Positions 11,428 to 21,853 of a stretch of DNA of 44,436 nt are shown here, one piece after another. The DNA is taken from the NCBI GenBank assembly GCA_030141605.1, contig JAQGDQ010000714.1:64001-108436 (forward strand), given 5' to 3'. The notes beneath the pieces were generated by a model. It was not told where the DNA came from. It made no database searches and was given only the letters and a program-made list of their open reading frames with translations. The DNA is from Tubiluchus corallicola (taxonomy: Eukaryota > Priapulida > Priapulimorpha > Priapulimorphida > Tubiluchidae). Numbering within the stretch: position 1 is the stretch's first letter; every line of letters starts with the position of its first letter. The translations under genes and the position numbers were made by a program.

Positions 11428-12058
11428 AAATTGCACTAAGTTTATTTCAAGCTATCTAAATGTCGCTAAAATTTGCACTAAGTTTATTTCAAGCTATCTA
11501 AATGTCGCTAAAATTTGCACTAAGTTTATTTCAAGCTATCTAAATGCCGCTAAAAATTGCACTAAGTTTATTTCAAGCTATCTAAATGTCGCTAAAATTT
11601 GCACTAAGTTTATTTCAAGCTATCTAAATGTCGCTAAAATTTGCACTAAGTTTATTTCAAGCTATCTAAATGCCGCTAAAAATTGCACTAAGTTTATTTC
11701 AAGCTATCTAAATGTCGCTAAAATTTGCACTAAGTTTATTTCAAGCTATCTAAATGTCGCTAAAAATTGCACTAAGTTTATTTCAAGCTATCTAAATGTC
11801 GCTAAAAATTGCATTAAGTTTATTTCAAGGTATCTAAATGTCGCTAAAAATTGCACTAAGTTTATTTCAATCTATCTAAATGTCGCTAAAATTTGCACTA
11901 AGTTTATTTCAAGCTATCTAAATGTCGCTAAAATTTGCACTAAGTTTATTTCAAGCTATCTAAATGTCGCTAAAAATTGCACTAAGTTTATCTCAAGCTA
12001 TCTAAATGTCGCTAAAATTTGCACTAAGTTTATTTCAAGCTATCTAAATGTCGCTAAA
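11428..12058. repeat. 42-bp minisatellite, 15 copies
   Basis: The unit is TTGCACTAAGTTTATTTCAA plus GCTATCTAAATGTCGCTAAAAT. Fifteen occurrences of TATCTAAATG were counted. A TGCCGCT variant and AAAATTT/AAAAATT variants recur in a pattern that suggests duplication of multi-unit blocks. Confidence 0.95.
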
Positions 12059-12060
12059 AC

Positions 12061-12404
12061 ATATCACGAGTAAAAAATATTCAAGACGGGTGCGGGTTAG
12101 TTAGAGGGTGGCTCCGCCTGAGGGCGCCTCATAGTTTCATTAACCTAGGGGCCCTTTAAAGTCATTGTTACGCTGGAATCATACAAAAATAAAGTTATAC
12201 GTAGGAAAATTGGAAAATGTCATTATGAAATCATACAAATTATATGGTAGAAAAACTGAAAAACGTTATTTTCATGTCATAATAATAATATCATAATGAC
12301 ATTTGCCAATTTTAATGACATCATAATGACATTTGCCAATTTTAATGACATCATAATGACATTTGCCAATTTTCTGCCATATAACTTGATTTCAACATAA
12401 GCAT
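12061..12404. repeat. unassigned stretch with a 30-bp triplicate
   Basis: ATCATAATGACATTTGCCAA plus TTTTAATGAC is repeated three times at about 12290-12372. Its inverse (AAATGTCATTATGA) lies at about 12214-12230, so an inverted-repeat element is possible. GGGTGGCTCCGCCTGAGGGC at about 12105 is GC-rich but matches no gene. Confidence 0.5.
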
Positions 12405-13021
12405 GACATAGACATAGACATAGACATAGAACATTTATTTTCTCCAATTAGTTTAACATCAAAAGTTTTTTAAATATTAAGTAATTATAATCATGGAGCA
12501 GGGCAGGGAAGGACCACATAGTCATCTAGTCTCCTGCCCTTTCTTATATGTAGATTAGTATATTAAAAATTAACGGTGATGCTGCAGATAACGAAAACAA
12601 AAACAAATAAGAAAAAAATACAAATAAAAACAGTATAAATGATACAAATTATCCAAAAATACATGAATACAAAAAATAATAATAAAGTTGGATATCAAAA
12701 TCTAAACAAAACAATACAATTATTCAGTAATTAGGATTATTATATGCAGTAGTTTCAAATGGGGTCTTATTAACAGGGGAATTTGACGAAGGTTAGTGAG
12801 TAAAGTTAAAAAACTGAGAGTATGGAAAGATAAAATAAGTATCAAAAAAGTGTAATATAGAAAAATTTATGAGAAAAAGTAAGTATGAGAAAGAGCAACA
12901 ATTACTTAGGAGATGAGGAGAAAAAAAGAAAAAAACTTGCTAGCTTGCTTATTAGTCTTACAAGTTATGTACTACAGGTATATTCATATAGTAAGAATTT
13001 TGTGTATTTTTTGGAAGCACA
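12405..13021 (-). mobile_element. LINE 3' end with GGGCAGG hairpin and (CTATGT)n tail, copy 1
   Basis: In the element's sense the order is A/T-rich 3' region, hairpin (12501-12540, arms GGGCAGG and CCTGCCC around GACTAGATGAC), then a tail of CTATGT repeats at 12405-12425. The same sequence recurs at 28118-28710 and in part at 29731-29866. Short tandem tails instead of poly(A) are known for CR1/L2-type LINEs. The plus-strand frame at 12885-13091 is antisense to the element and is not a gene. Confidence 0.75.
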
Positions 13022-13299
13022 AAATAACAACAGGGATACTAGCGCTAGGCTGTTTCTTATAGAACAATCTGCATTTAACGGACAGCTTTAACGCTAATCG
13101 TTCTAAGAAAATTGACAACTTTAGGCTCAATTAACGTTTTTGCTTATTTTGCATTTTAATAATGAGAAAAACGACAAAAGCTTAAGACAAGATTTTATTT
13201 TACGGTCGCTCATTTAACAGACAACATTAGCACTAAAGGCTATTTAGCAACTTACACTTGCACTTACACAACAATATAGGTAAGAACGCTACACACAAA

Positions 13300-13500
13300 T
13301 AACATGTAGGTGTGGTAGTGTAGTGTGGTGTGGTGTGGTGAGAATAACTTTTTTATCTAATATTTTTACAACTTCTCTGTGTGGTGTGGTGTGGTGTGGT
13401 GAGAATAACTTTTTTTATCCAATCTTTTTACAACTTCTCTGTGTGGTGTGGTGTGGTGAGAATAACTTTTTTTATCCAATCTTTTTACAACTTTTCCTAC
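13300..13500. repeat. 56-61-bp tandem repeat with GTGTG runs, 3 copies
   Basis: TGGTGAGAATAACTTTTTT recurs at about 13337, 13398 and 13454, each preceded by GTGTGGTGTGG and followed by TTTTTACAACTT. Length differences come from the GTGTG run. Confidence 0.85.
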
Positions 13501-13950
13501 TTTGGAGGTGTGATGAGATAGTAACAAGGATAAATTTTCAGCTTGATAAAGCTATGGGAGCACGCGTCTCCACTCATCTTAAGATTTGGCAATTATGTGT
13601 AGTAATTATGCTCATTTGTGTAGTAATTTGACAAATCTTAAAAACTATTATATCCACTCCACTGACCTAGCAATTTTCACCAGTAGTTTGCAAGCATAAC
13701 AGGCACCTAAGAATGGGAGCATTTTTTCTCTGCTTCATTCCCCGAATTCTTGAAAACTCGCGAAAACGCTTTGATTAATCTTCTGCCATTTTATTCAAAA
13801 CAAATTCAAAATAGGTTTTATTTCACGAAGACGATCGATACTGCCTTACGAAAATCACGTTTGCATGGAAAGTTGATATCGGCATCGTTACTAGTTGCTT
13901 AATGGGCAATAATATGGTTACAACGTACACGATACAGTACCATGCATTTT
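13501..13950. other. no gene seen
   Basis: Single-copy sequence, with no exon or repeat supported. Confidence 0.35.
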
Positions 13951-14136
<186 letters not shown>

Positions 14137-14537
14137 GTAGAAGCATTGTAAGAGGTTAATAAAATGGGGTGAAATCAAACAACGGCAGAGCATAAATACG
14201 CACTAAAGTTCACTAAAATAGTTCACGCGTAGATTATGTGTCGTAAATTTGGTAATTAAAATGAAATCAAAGGCTTGCCTAAGAGCCAAGCCGGGTAGCC
14301 TAGAAGTAATTTATTTCACCTTGCTGGGTGGCTTCACGGAATGTAGTATTTCCTGACATGGCTTCTCAAACAATTCTGCAGGCTAGAACGTTTCGCAATG
14401 TGGTTATTCAAAACTCGGGCATCGACCATATTCAATTAACGTTGCATTTAACTAACGATAGTCATTGTTAGTTAAGAAGAAAGTATGACTTATCTTTAAG
14501 GTTTGGTAACACGAATATTAAAAAGCGAGTTATTAAT
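14137..14537. other. no gene seen
   Basis: Single-copy sequence between two microsatellites. No coding signal was found. Confidence 0.35.
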
Positions 14538-14581
14538 GTGTGTGTGTGTGTGTGTGTGCGTGCGTGCGTGCGCGTGTGCGT

Positions 14582-14613
<32 letters not shown>

Positions 14614-14677
14614 TTGTGTTTGTGTGTGTGTGTGTCTGTCTCTGTGTGTGTGCGTGCGTGCGTGTGTGTGTGTGCGA
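14538..14677. repeat. (TG)n microsatellite
   Basis: About 140 bp of TG with GCGTGCGTG and TCTGTCTCTG interruptions. The cysteine/valine and histidine/threonine frames are artefacts. Confidence 0.97.
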
Positions 14678-14827
14678 CCAAATTATAAGGCGCAGTGGTA
14701 GCAGCCATTCACTTGAAAAGTATGACGTAACTGGTGGACTTTGTCACTGCATCGTGGCTTTCTGTAAATGCGAGCTGCTTAAACTAGTTCAAACTTCTGA
14801 AGCTTAACGTTCACAAAAATATCACAA

Positions 14828-15035
14828 AATTAGGTAAGTAAGCAGCTGCTTTACCGATATGCATAGAAAAACTTAAGTAACCACCAGGAACAGTTAAACC
14901 AAGGTCTGTTTCATGAGTTACATTCATACAGTAATTACATTTAGAATTATTTTTACCAGCATGCACAACTTTTCATTTACCTCTATTAAACTCGAGTAAC
15001 CAATCAGCTTTTTTCTTAGACTCTGCAGTAAAATT
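14828..15035 (-). pseudogene. LINE reverse-transcriptase fragment with in-frame stop
   Basis: The minus strand reads DWLLEFNRGK, a stop, KVVHAGKNNSKCNYCMN, then ETDLGLTV. This follows the conserved region after the RT active site of CR1/jockey-type LINEs (WxMxFNxxKCKVMHxG, then a DLG motif). The stop replaces the cysteine of KCKV. The frame then stays open to about 14828. The FADD box and both ends are missing, so this is an inactive fragment. Confidence 0.75.
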
Positions 15036-15257
15036 CACAAGTCTTTATTTCTAGGATTAGCCTAGGATATTTTAGTTTAATCAAGATTGACCTTATTTTG
15101 TGGCCGGCTAATTCACAGTACATGTATATTCTTTACTCTGGATTACTTAATTATATAGCAAATGTCATAATTTTAAAATTATTAATGTTTCCTAAATTAA
15201 ACTGATAACATTAATGCCCACCAGTGTCTAAAAATCATTTTATCCATATTCGGTAAA
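15036..15257. other. no gene seen
   Basis: AT-rich, with nothing recognised. It lies upstream in sense of the LINE fragment at 14828-15035 but shows no further RT motif. Confidence 0.35.
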
Positions 15258-15552
15258 GGATAGGTGACTTTATAGTCTTTTCGCTATCCTTTCTCTAGTT
15301 CTAGATCTATCTATACATTTTAACCATACTTCAAAACTTATTAGCGATTATTTTATTAATAATGTTTTATTGTAGTATGAAAAAGAGATAAATAAATTGA
15401 AATTGAAATGAATTGTCTTTTCGCTATCCTTTCTCTAGTTCTACATCTATCTATTCATTTTAACCATTCTTCAAAACTTATTAGCGATTCTTTTATTAAT
15501 CATGTTTTATTGTAGTATTATAAAGAGATAAATAAACTAAAATTGAATTGAA
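15258..15552 (+). mobile_element. duplicated LINE/SINE 3' end with hairpin and AAATTG tail
   Basis: A 140-bp unit starting GTCTTTTCGCTATCC is present at 15275 and again at 15415. Each unit ends in ATAAATAAA followed by AATTGAAATTGAA, a short tail repeat. Just before the first unit, GGATAGGTGACTTTATAGTC can pair with CTATCC to form a hairpin. This matches the layout of the GGGCAGG-hairpin LINE tails elsewhere in the window. Confidence 0.55.
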
Positions 15553-16937
15553 TTGATAGCAGAGTTAAGTTTCTTAAGATTACGGCTCTTACTGTATTAG
15601 CTTATTATCGATAAATACAGTCAATCGGCAAATTCGGTCCGACGTCTCCCTGCTGTTTGTCCGGCAAACTGAGACATGATCATATGAGTGAATAAATTAG
15701 CACAAATGGTGGCATTGCTGTCACAAAGCTCGAGGAAATACTACAACATTCTTCTCATACAGTGAATATATGCTGCCAAAGACTAGAAGTACTTGTGGTA
15801 TATTACTTATGTATCCCTTGACAATGCGACTGTCTGTGACACGAAATACACATTTTTATATCACTTTTTTGACACTTTCAGTTTTAATAATTTAATCTTA
15901 ACGAGTTTAAATCTTGTATCAATGAGTTAGTGGAAGTTCATGGTAAACTACATTTTTATATTCTTTGTTCTCATTTGCTCCACAGTGAGTGAAATAACAT
16001 GGCCATTGTCTCAGTGTGCAGTGTCACCATATAACTGCATGATATCTATTAGGATCAGAGATATATTATTATTATTATAACTCTATTTTATTATATATAT
16101 TAACATAAATACATACATAATATACATAAATTCCTTCTATTTGCAGGGACCAGTATGAACATTATTATAATAAGTTAGAAAATAATTACAATTATCCCTT
16201 TTGATATCACTGGTGACTATGATAACAGTAAAACACTTATATACAAAAACATATCAACAACTACAAGCGACATAGCTAGATTTACATTTAAATTTATATT
16301 TACCTAATTTTATAAATAACTCTTGCTTTTATATTTTCATTGACGGGTAGCAATCTAATTATATAAAATGACAGTAACTGGACTTCACATTTTTAAAAAT
16401 AAACTCCACGTTTTTTTTTCGGCTACATTTTCCTCTTTAGCATTTTTAACAATTTCTACAAACACATTAATAGCATTTCTACTTCTTATTCTGTATATAT
16501 CCTTAAGTTGCTTAGATGGGAGTGCAGTTTATTAGACTCACGGTAATGTAGAATCAATTGCCTAATTGTCTCAAAAGCGTCAATATTAGTACCAGAGATA
16601 TAAAAGTGAACAGGTACTAATTTATCATCACACAAACTTTAGTTTTTCAAATTTCATTTACCTCCTGCGATTCACCCACAGTTTAAACCACTCACAGTTT
16701 AGTTAAAGAGGAAGCGCACAAACCTGATGCATTATTTTCTCTCCAGGTGGCAGCAGCTACACGGTGACATACTAGCTGGGTCTTGTTCTCTGCATCACAG
16801 ATATTGTCATGGAATGTCTGAATAATGCAATTGTCAGCGTGTGATCGTCAATCCATCACGTTTGCTTACACTTTCCTAACAGCATCTAGGAAAAAACAAA
16901 CGTGTCAATAAGCAGCTAAAACAGGAAAAAGGTCCCT
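15553..16937. other. no gene seen
   Basis: About 1.4 kb of AT-rich sequence. A good acceptor (TTTTCTCTCCAG, about 16758) is followed by a frame that ends within nine codons, so no exon is claimed. Runs of ATTATTATT near 16060 are simple sequence. Confidence 0.35.
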
Positions 16938-17323
16938 TTTGGCGAGAGTCGATAACGCAGGTTCGTACCTCCGGCGTCTTTATATCAGGGTTTCCGAAAG
17001 AACTAAACTGTGCACCTATCTCTTATCTGAATCCCGAACTATCTGTCAGTGCAATGTAAAGCGTTAAAGTAAATGAGCTCCATATGATTAAAACATCTCG
17101 GTTACGCATCTCCTCACAGGATAAAAAGAGAGGACAGGCTATGCTCCTGTTCTGGCTTAAACATTCAAACAGAGGAGCATGTTATCTGTTTTTGTCCACT
17201 TACTAATCACCTTCGTGAAGATAACACTGAACTGAACTTCAACGATCTGCATGAATTTTTCAATGGAAACCCAAAGTCATATTGTGAATTTGTAAATAAC
17301 TGTTTAGCGATTTTTGGACAGTA
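16938..17323 (+). pseudogene. LINE C-terminal (zinc-knuckle) remnant, frameshifted
   Basis: Reading across at least two frameshifts gives RTKLCTYLL, then MIKTSRLRIS, then HRIKREDRLCSCSG, EEHVICFCPLTNHLR and a tail to a stop at 17323. The order is typical of the C-terminus of non-LTR elements: KLRTY, then LRIS-H, then a CxxC-EEHxxxxCP knuckle. Frameshifts show it is dead. It is followed by a 72-bp partial duplication sharing CAGTAATGATCATGTTA (about 17292-17435). Confidence 0.6.
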
Positions 17324-17524
17324 ATGATCATGTTACGCGATAATAAGTGTGTAGTGAGAAGTTGTAAATAATTCTTCAGTTATTTTTTAACAGTAATGAT
17401 CATGTTATATGATCAAAAATTCTTTTTTGTAGTGATCTATGGACTGAACTAAATGTTCGACTATCTCGTAATCAGTCAATAAACATATATATATATATAT
17501 ACTGTACATCATCAATTAATTTTC

Positions 17525-17740
17525 CGAAACCATCCGCTTACATAAAGCTTAAAAATTCTTTTTGAAATTTTATACCACTTACAAACTGCCTTTTTGCACA
17601 GGTCGCTTGAAACAAGTTTAGATAACATTTTGTAAAGGTTGAAAAAATAATCAGAGCATTCGTAGCGCACAACTCACTAACTAAGTGAAATTTTAAATTA
17701 CTGTATCTTGTCAATAAAAATAAAAATACTTATGTCATGG
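17525..17740 (-). mobile_element. interspersed repeat, partial copy C of the 21854/30216 family
   Basis: TTTTGAAATTTTATACCACT, AAACAAGTTTAGATAACATT and AATTACTGTATCTTGTCAAT match the copies at 21854-22583 (inverted) and 30216-30946 (same orientation). About 80 bp present in the others is missing after the TGCCTTTTTGC motif. A short (TA)n lies just outside at 17486-17502. Confidence 0.7.
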
Positions 17741-18120
17741 TCAAAATGGAAAACATAATGCCTAAGTAAACCCCCGTAAAACGTAACATCAAGCCTTAGA
17801 CCCGCTGGTTTTTCAAGTGAGCCCTTCGACATTGCAACCTCTCTTAAGACATATTAATTATACCTGTGTCGTTGAATTTTTGGTTCATATGCCTTGTTGC
17901 CCTCTGGAAAATTGTAGGACAACAACCGCCCACGTATGTTGCACAACCCTCTTATTGTGAATAAAAGATGACGCGACAGGGTAGTCAGATTTGTGGATGA
18001 GTTGGGAGGTAAAGAGCTGCACCCCCACCATAAAAATCTACTAGCTCCCAACAGTTGCACAGTGAAAAAACTCCGATCAGTAATATTACTGTATGTCAGG
18101 TCACGTAAAATAACGTTTAT
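17741..18120. other. no identified gene; unassigned minus-strand frame
   Basis: A 94-codon minus-strand frame (17854-18138) runs into the foldback element. It shows no recognised motif and is probably chance. Confidence 0.3.
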
Positions 18121-18788
18121 ATAGGTTTTACACGTCAAATGTAGACACAGGAAAGTTCAAATGTGACTTAGGTAAGTCAAATGTAGACACAGGAAAGTTC
18201 ATATGTGACTTAGGTAAGTCAAATGTAGACACAGGAAAGTTCAAATGTAACTTAGGTAAGTCAAATGTAGACACAGGAAAGTTCAAATGTGACTTAGGCA
18301 AGTCAAATGTAGACACAGGAAAGTTCAAATGTGACTTAGGTAAGTCAAATGTAGACAGGAATTTCGAATGTGTTTTGGTAACTCAAATGTGACTTAGGTA
18401 AGTCAAATGTAGATGCATTACTTTGAATAAATCGGTAATTAAGTTATTTAAGTTCAAATTAGAAAAAGATAAACCAAAGACAGTGCAACTATTAGTAGGC
18501 CTATAACGTTTATTTTAACTTAGGAGCAATTATTAAATTGAAATTAAAGAAGATTAAATTTAACATCCTTAAGCTTTACCACATATCCACATTTCAGATA
18601 CCAATGTCACATTTGACTTGACATGTGTCTACATTTGACTTACCAAAAACGCTTAAGATTTCTTGAAAACCATTGTTAACACATTTGAACTACCAAAGTC
18701 TACATTTGAGTTACCAAGACACATTTGAACTACCTAAGTCTACATTTGAGTTAACGTAGGTCTACATTTGACATGTAAAACCTATATA
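18121..18788. mobile_element. foldback transposon, copy 1, arms built of tandem repeats
   Basis: The ends are inverted: TATAGGTTTTACACGTCAAA on the left and TTTGACATGTAAAACCTATA on the right. The left arm (18124-18420) contains about five 42-bp units of GTCAAATGTAGACACAGGAA plus a GTTCAAATGTGACTTAGGTAA half. The right arm (18600-18784) carries the inverted half-units (TCTACATTTGAGTTAC, ACATTTGAACTACC). The loop is single-copy. A second copy lies at 37676-38144. The flanking TATA on each side suggests a TA or TATA target. No protein is encoded. Confidence 0.75.
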
Positions 18789-18955
18789 TAACTACATACC
18801 CAATCGATGAATTGTACCCAAACTCAGAGAAACACGTAAAAATCGTCTTTTGTCCGGAAAACTCAAGTGGAACAAATCACACATTCAACGCAGATTTATG
18901 CAAACATAATTCTCAGATTGACTTTAATATACAGCCATTCGTAAAAACCGCCCGT
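18789..18955. other. no gene seen
   Basis: Short single-copy stretch between the foldback element and a direct repeat. Confidence 0.3.
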
Positions 18956-19041
18956 AAATAACGATTTCGTCTTTCTTTCGTAGATTTCGTAAATTCACTT
19001 AACTCACAGTCAGCGCAATAATTTAATCCGCCACAAGGCTT
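18956..19041. repeat. direct repeat, left copy (pair with 19660-19744)
   Basis: AAATAACGATTTCGTCTTTC through AATCCGCCACAAGGCTT is about 90 percent identical to 19660-19744. The pair brackets the ATC-rich array, so the array and one flank were either inserted with or duplicated around this segment. Confidence 0.85.
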
Positions 19042-19197
19042 ATAACAACCACTAATGTTAAAAAAAATATAAACAATAATAAAAGATATAAACAAAAATA
19101 AGAATTGAAAAAGAAGATTGACCCCCAGGACGATCTGAGAAAATTTATTCTATTTTAGTCATGGCTTCAACTTCATCACTACTATCATGTAGTATGA

Positions 19198-19658
19198 TAC
19201 TGTAGCCAGCACCATCATCATCATCATCATTCTCGCCATCATCAACATTATCACCACCACCACTTTAATCATCGTCATCGCCATCACCACAATTATCACC
19301 ATCACCATCGTCATCGTCTCGTCACCATCATCATTATTATCACCACCACCACCTTAATCATCGTCATCGGCATCATCACAATTATCACCACCACCACTAC
19401 CATCACCATCGTCATCGTCGTCACCATCATCATTATTATCACCATAACCACCTTAATCGTCGTCATCGGCATCATCACAATTATCACCACCACCACTACC
19501 ATCACCATCGTCATCGTCGTCACCATCTTCATTATTATCACCACCACCACCTTAATCATTGTCATTGCCATCACCACAATTATCACCACTACCATCACCA
19601 TCGTCATCATCATGAACACAATTAACACAACTACCATTGTCATAGTCATCGTCATCAA
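19198..19658. repeat. ATC/ACC-rich array with 99-bp higher-order period
   Basis: Imperfect CAT/CAC triplets are organised in a 99-bp unit: GTCACCATC recurs at 19321, 19420 and 19519. Because the unit and the triplet share a frame, a Met/Val/Thr minus-strand frame stays open across it. That is not evidence of a protein. Confidence 0.9.
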
Positions 19659-19659
19659 C

Positions 19660-19744
19660 AAATAACGATTTCATCTTTCTTTCGTAGAATTGTAAATTCA
19701 CTTAATTCACAGTCAGCGCAATAATTTAATCCACCACAAGGCTT
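19660..19744. repeat. direct repeat, right copy (pair with 18956-19041)
   Basis: Same sequence and orientation as the left copy, 704 bp away. It ends in CACCACAAGGCTT and is followed by the 43-bp minisatellite. Confidence 0.85.
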
Positions 19745-19790
19745 CGTAAAAAATTGTAAATTAATATACTTTAATCCTCACAAGATAGTT

Positions 19791-20613
19791 TCTCTTATCT
19801 TGACGGATCTATGGTGACCAAGCTGTATAATCATCTCTTATCTTGACGGATCTATGGTGAGTGACCAAGCTATATAATCATCTCTTATCTTGACGGATCT
19901 ATGGTGACCAAGCTATATAATCATCTCTTGTCTTGACGGATCTATGGTGACCAAGCTATATAATCATCTCTTATCTTGACGGATCTATGGTGACCAAGCT
20001 ATATAATCATCTCTTATCTTGACGGATCTATGGTGACCAAGCTATATAATCATCTCTTATCTTGACGGATCTATGGTGACCAAGCTATATAATCATCTCT
20101 TACCTTGACGGATCTATGGTGAGTGACCAAGCTATATAATCATCTCTTATCTTGACGGATCTATGGTGAGTGACCAAGCTATATAATCATCTCTTATCTT
20201 GACGGATCTATGGTGACCAAGCTATATATTCATCTCTTATCTTGACGGATCTATGGTGACCAAGCTATACAATCATCTCTTATCTTGACGGATCTATGGT
20301 GACCAAGCTATATAATCATCTCTTATCTTGACGGATCTATGGTGACCAAGCTATATAATCATCTCTTATCTTGACAGATCTATGGTGACCAAGCTATATA
20401 ATCATCTCTTATCTTGACGGATCTATGGTGACCAAGCTATATATTCATCTCTTATCTTGACGGATCTATGGTGACCAAGCTATATAATCATCTCCTATCT
20501 TGACGGATCTATGGTGACCAAGCTATATAATCATCTCTTATCTTGACGGATCTATGGTGACCAAGCTATATAATCATCTCTTATCTTGACGGATCTATGG
20601 TGACCAAGCTATA
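19791..20613. repeat. 43-bp minisatellite derived from LINE reverse-transcriptase sequence, 19 copies
   Basis: The unit is ATCTCTTATCTTGACGGATC plus TATGGTGACCAAGCTATATAATC. Three units carry a 4-bp GAGT insertion (47 bp). The final unit runs straight into the LINE frame. Translated in that frame it reads ISYLDGSMVTKLY, which fits the YLD-x(n)-LYxSxVxPxLxYG block of CR1-type RTs. Forty-three is not divisible by three, so the array itself cannot code through. Confidence 0.93.
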
Positions 20614-21133
20614 TATATCAACGGTTGGTCCTATATTGGATTATGGTGATGTGATTTGGAACCCAAATCGTCAAGACATGATAAGGAAAATTCAAAGTAT
20701 ACAACGTCGAGCTACCAGACTTGTACTTGCTATTTCTCATTTATCATATGTTGCAAGACTTATGATTCTGGGCCTTACAACTGTGAAGTACAGGCGCAAA
20801 AGCCAAGATCTAATCCAAACATTTCGTATTCTTAAAGGTATAGAAACCATCAACAGTGAAATATTTTTCCATCGACAGACATATCATGGTACCAGAGGTC
20901 ACTCGTACAAAATCAAGAAGAGAACAGTTCTCCAAAGGTGGAGTAGAAGGAGATTCACATTTGCAAGGCGAGTAATTAATGAGTGGAACACGCTGCCTGA
21001 CCATGTAGTTCAAGCCTCCAATCCTGCCCAGTTTAAGTCTCGTCTCGATAGATATTGGAAAAACAATGCTGAAAAATATATAGACCCCAGGTTGCCACAA
21101 TGGCAACAAGAAACCTTGTGCTGCGCTTCATGA
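20576..21133 (+). pseudogene. LINE (CR1/jockey-like) ORF2 C-terminus, 5'-truncated
   Basis: The frame is intact to the stop at 21131-21133. From the last minisatellite unit it reads SYLDGSMVTKLYI, then VGPILDYGDVIWNP, QSIQRRATRLV, LILGL-x-YRR region and DLIQTFRILKG, then a C-terminal FARRVINEWNTLPDHVV and FKSRLDRYW. These are the standard post-active-site blocks (LVRPILEYxxxxWNP, QRRATxL, YRRxxxDLIxxFKILxG, WNxLPxxVVxAxxxxxFKxxLDxxW) of CR1-clade LINEs. The endonuclease and RT catalytic core are absent, as expected for a 5'-truncated insertion whose break lies in the array. The intact frame suggests fairly recent arrival. Confidence 0.88.
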
Positions 21134-21282
21134 TCGCAGTGTCGCCACCTATTATTATGTTTTTTTTTATATTGATAAAGTAAACAAGGAAGAGTGGAGA
21201 GGTTTATAAGCTATTTATGCTTAACCTCTATCCTTCGACGGCAACGGTAACGGTAATGCAGTTACGCTTGTTTTACGTTATT
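21134..21282 (+). mobile_element. 3' untranslated end of the same LINE
   Basis: This holds a hairpin (AGAGGTTTATAAGC pairing with TTAACCTCT) followed by a tail of short repeats, CGGCAACGGTAACGGTAATG. The hairpin plus hexamer tail repeats the layout of the other LINE 3' ends here. Confidence 0.7.
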
Positions 21283-21432
21283 AGCACAAGAAATTTTACA
21301 ATGCACAAAAAACAAATTCCTGAACACTTGGATTCAAAATATTATTATAGCCGAAGTGTGATTGTAGTCTAGAACTTTTACTCGTAAAAACGAAATTTTT
21401 GGGAAATGGCAATGATAACTGGTAATAAGAAT

Positions 21433-21652
21433 CAGGGCCGGCCTTAAGCATAGGCAAACTAGGCAACCGCCTAGGGCCTCACCCTCCAGGGGGGCCTCAC
21501 GCCGAGGTAACATTTTTTGCTTTATACGAACATACTGCCTCCTCTCTCTCTCTCTCTCCCTCTCTCTCTCTCGTATTTTTTATTTTTCTATTTCATTTGG
21601 GGCCACCAAATTCACTTCGCCCAGGGCCTCCAGTTACCTAAGGCCGGCCCTG
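21433..21652. mobile_element. MITE (CAGGGCCGGCC ends), sibling of 6436-7038
   Basis: The termini are CAGGGCCGGCCTTA and its inverted match TAAGGCCGGCCCTG (one offset base). TAAGAAT flanks both sides (21426-21432, 21653-21659). The internal GGCCTCACCCTCCAGGGG and the (CT)n at about 21541-21571 match the larger element at 6436 in reverse. 220 bp, no protein. Confidence 0.85.
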
Positions 21653-21659
21653 TAAGAAT

Positions 21660-21853
21660 CACTGAACACTGCAAGTTTTACGAGTGGCATAAAACACCGA
21701 AAACTTGCTGAACTGTGAATAGAATTTAACAGCTTCAGCTGATGGTTTTTCTTACTGCTGGGCTTCAATTTTAGTGGTTAGAAAAATCCAATGGAGGTCA
21801 AGGAAGAAAAAATTTCGAACTGCAAATCTAGACTTACAAGCAAGCAGAGATAT
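21660..21853. other. no gene seen
   Basis: Short single-copy spacer between two MITEs. Confidence 0.3.

Noticed and set aside
12885-13091. 68-codon plus-strand frame MRKSNNYLGDEEKK, partly repeated at 28571
   Set aside because: It is antisense to a repeated LINE 3' end; the shared part reflects element identity, not protein conservation.
14496-14807. Cysteine/valine- and histidine/threonine-rich frames
   Set aside because: Translations of a (TG)n microsatellite; no cysteine-spacing motif.
18128-18328. Minus frame repeating NFPVSTFDLPKS
   Set aside because: It lies wholly in the 42-bp repeats of a foldback arm.
19311-19661. 116-codon Met/Val/Thr-rich minus frame
   Set aside because: The 99-bp period of the ATC array keeps it open; no splice or start context.
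20810-21109. 99-codon minus-strand frame
   Set aside because: Antisense shadow of the LINE ORF2 fragment on the plus strand.
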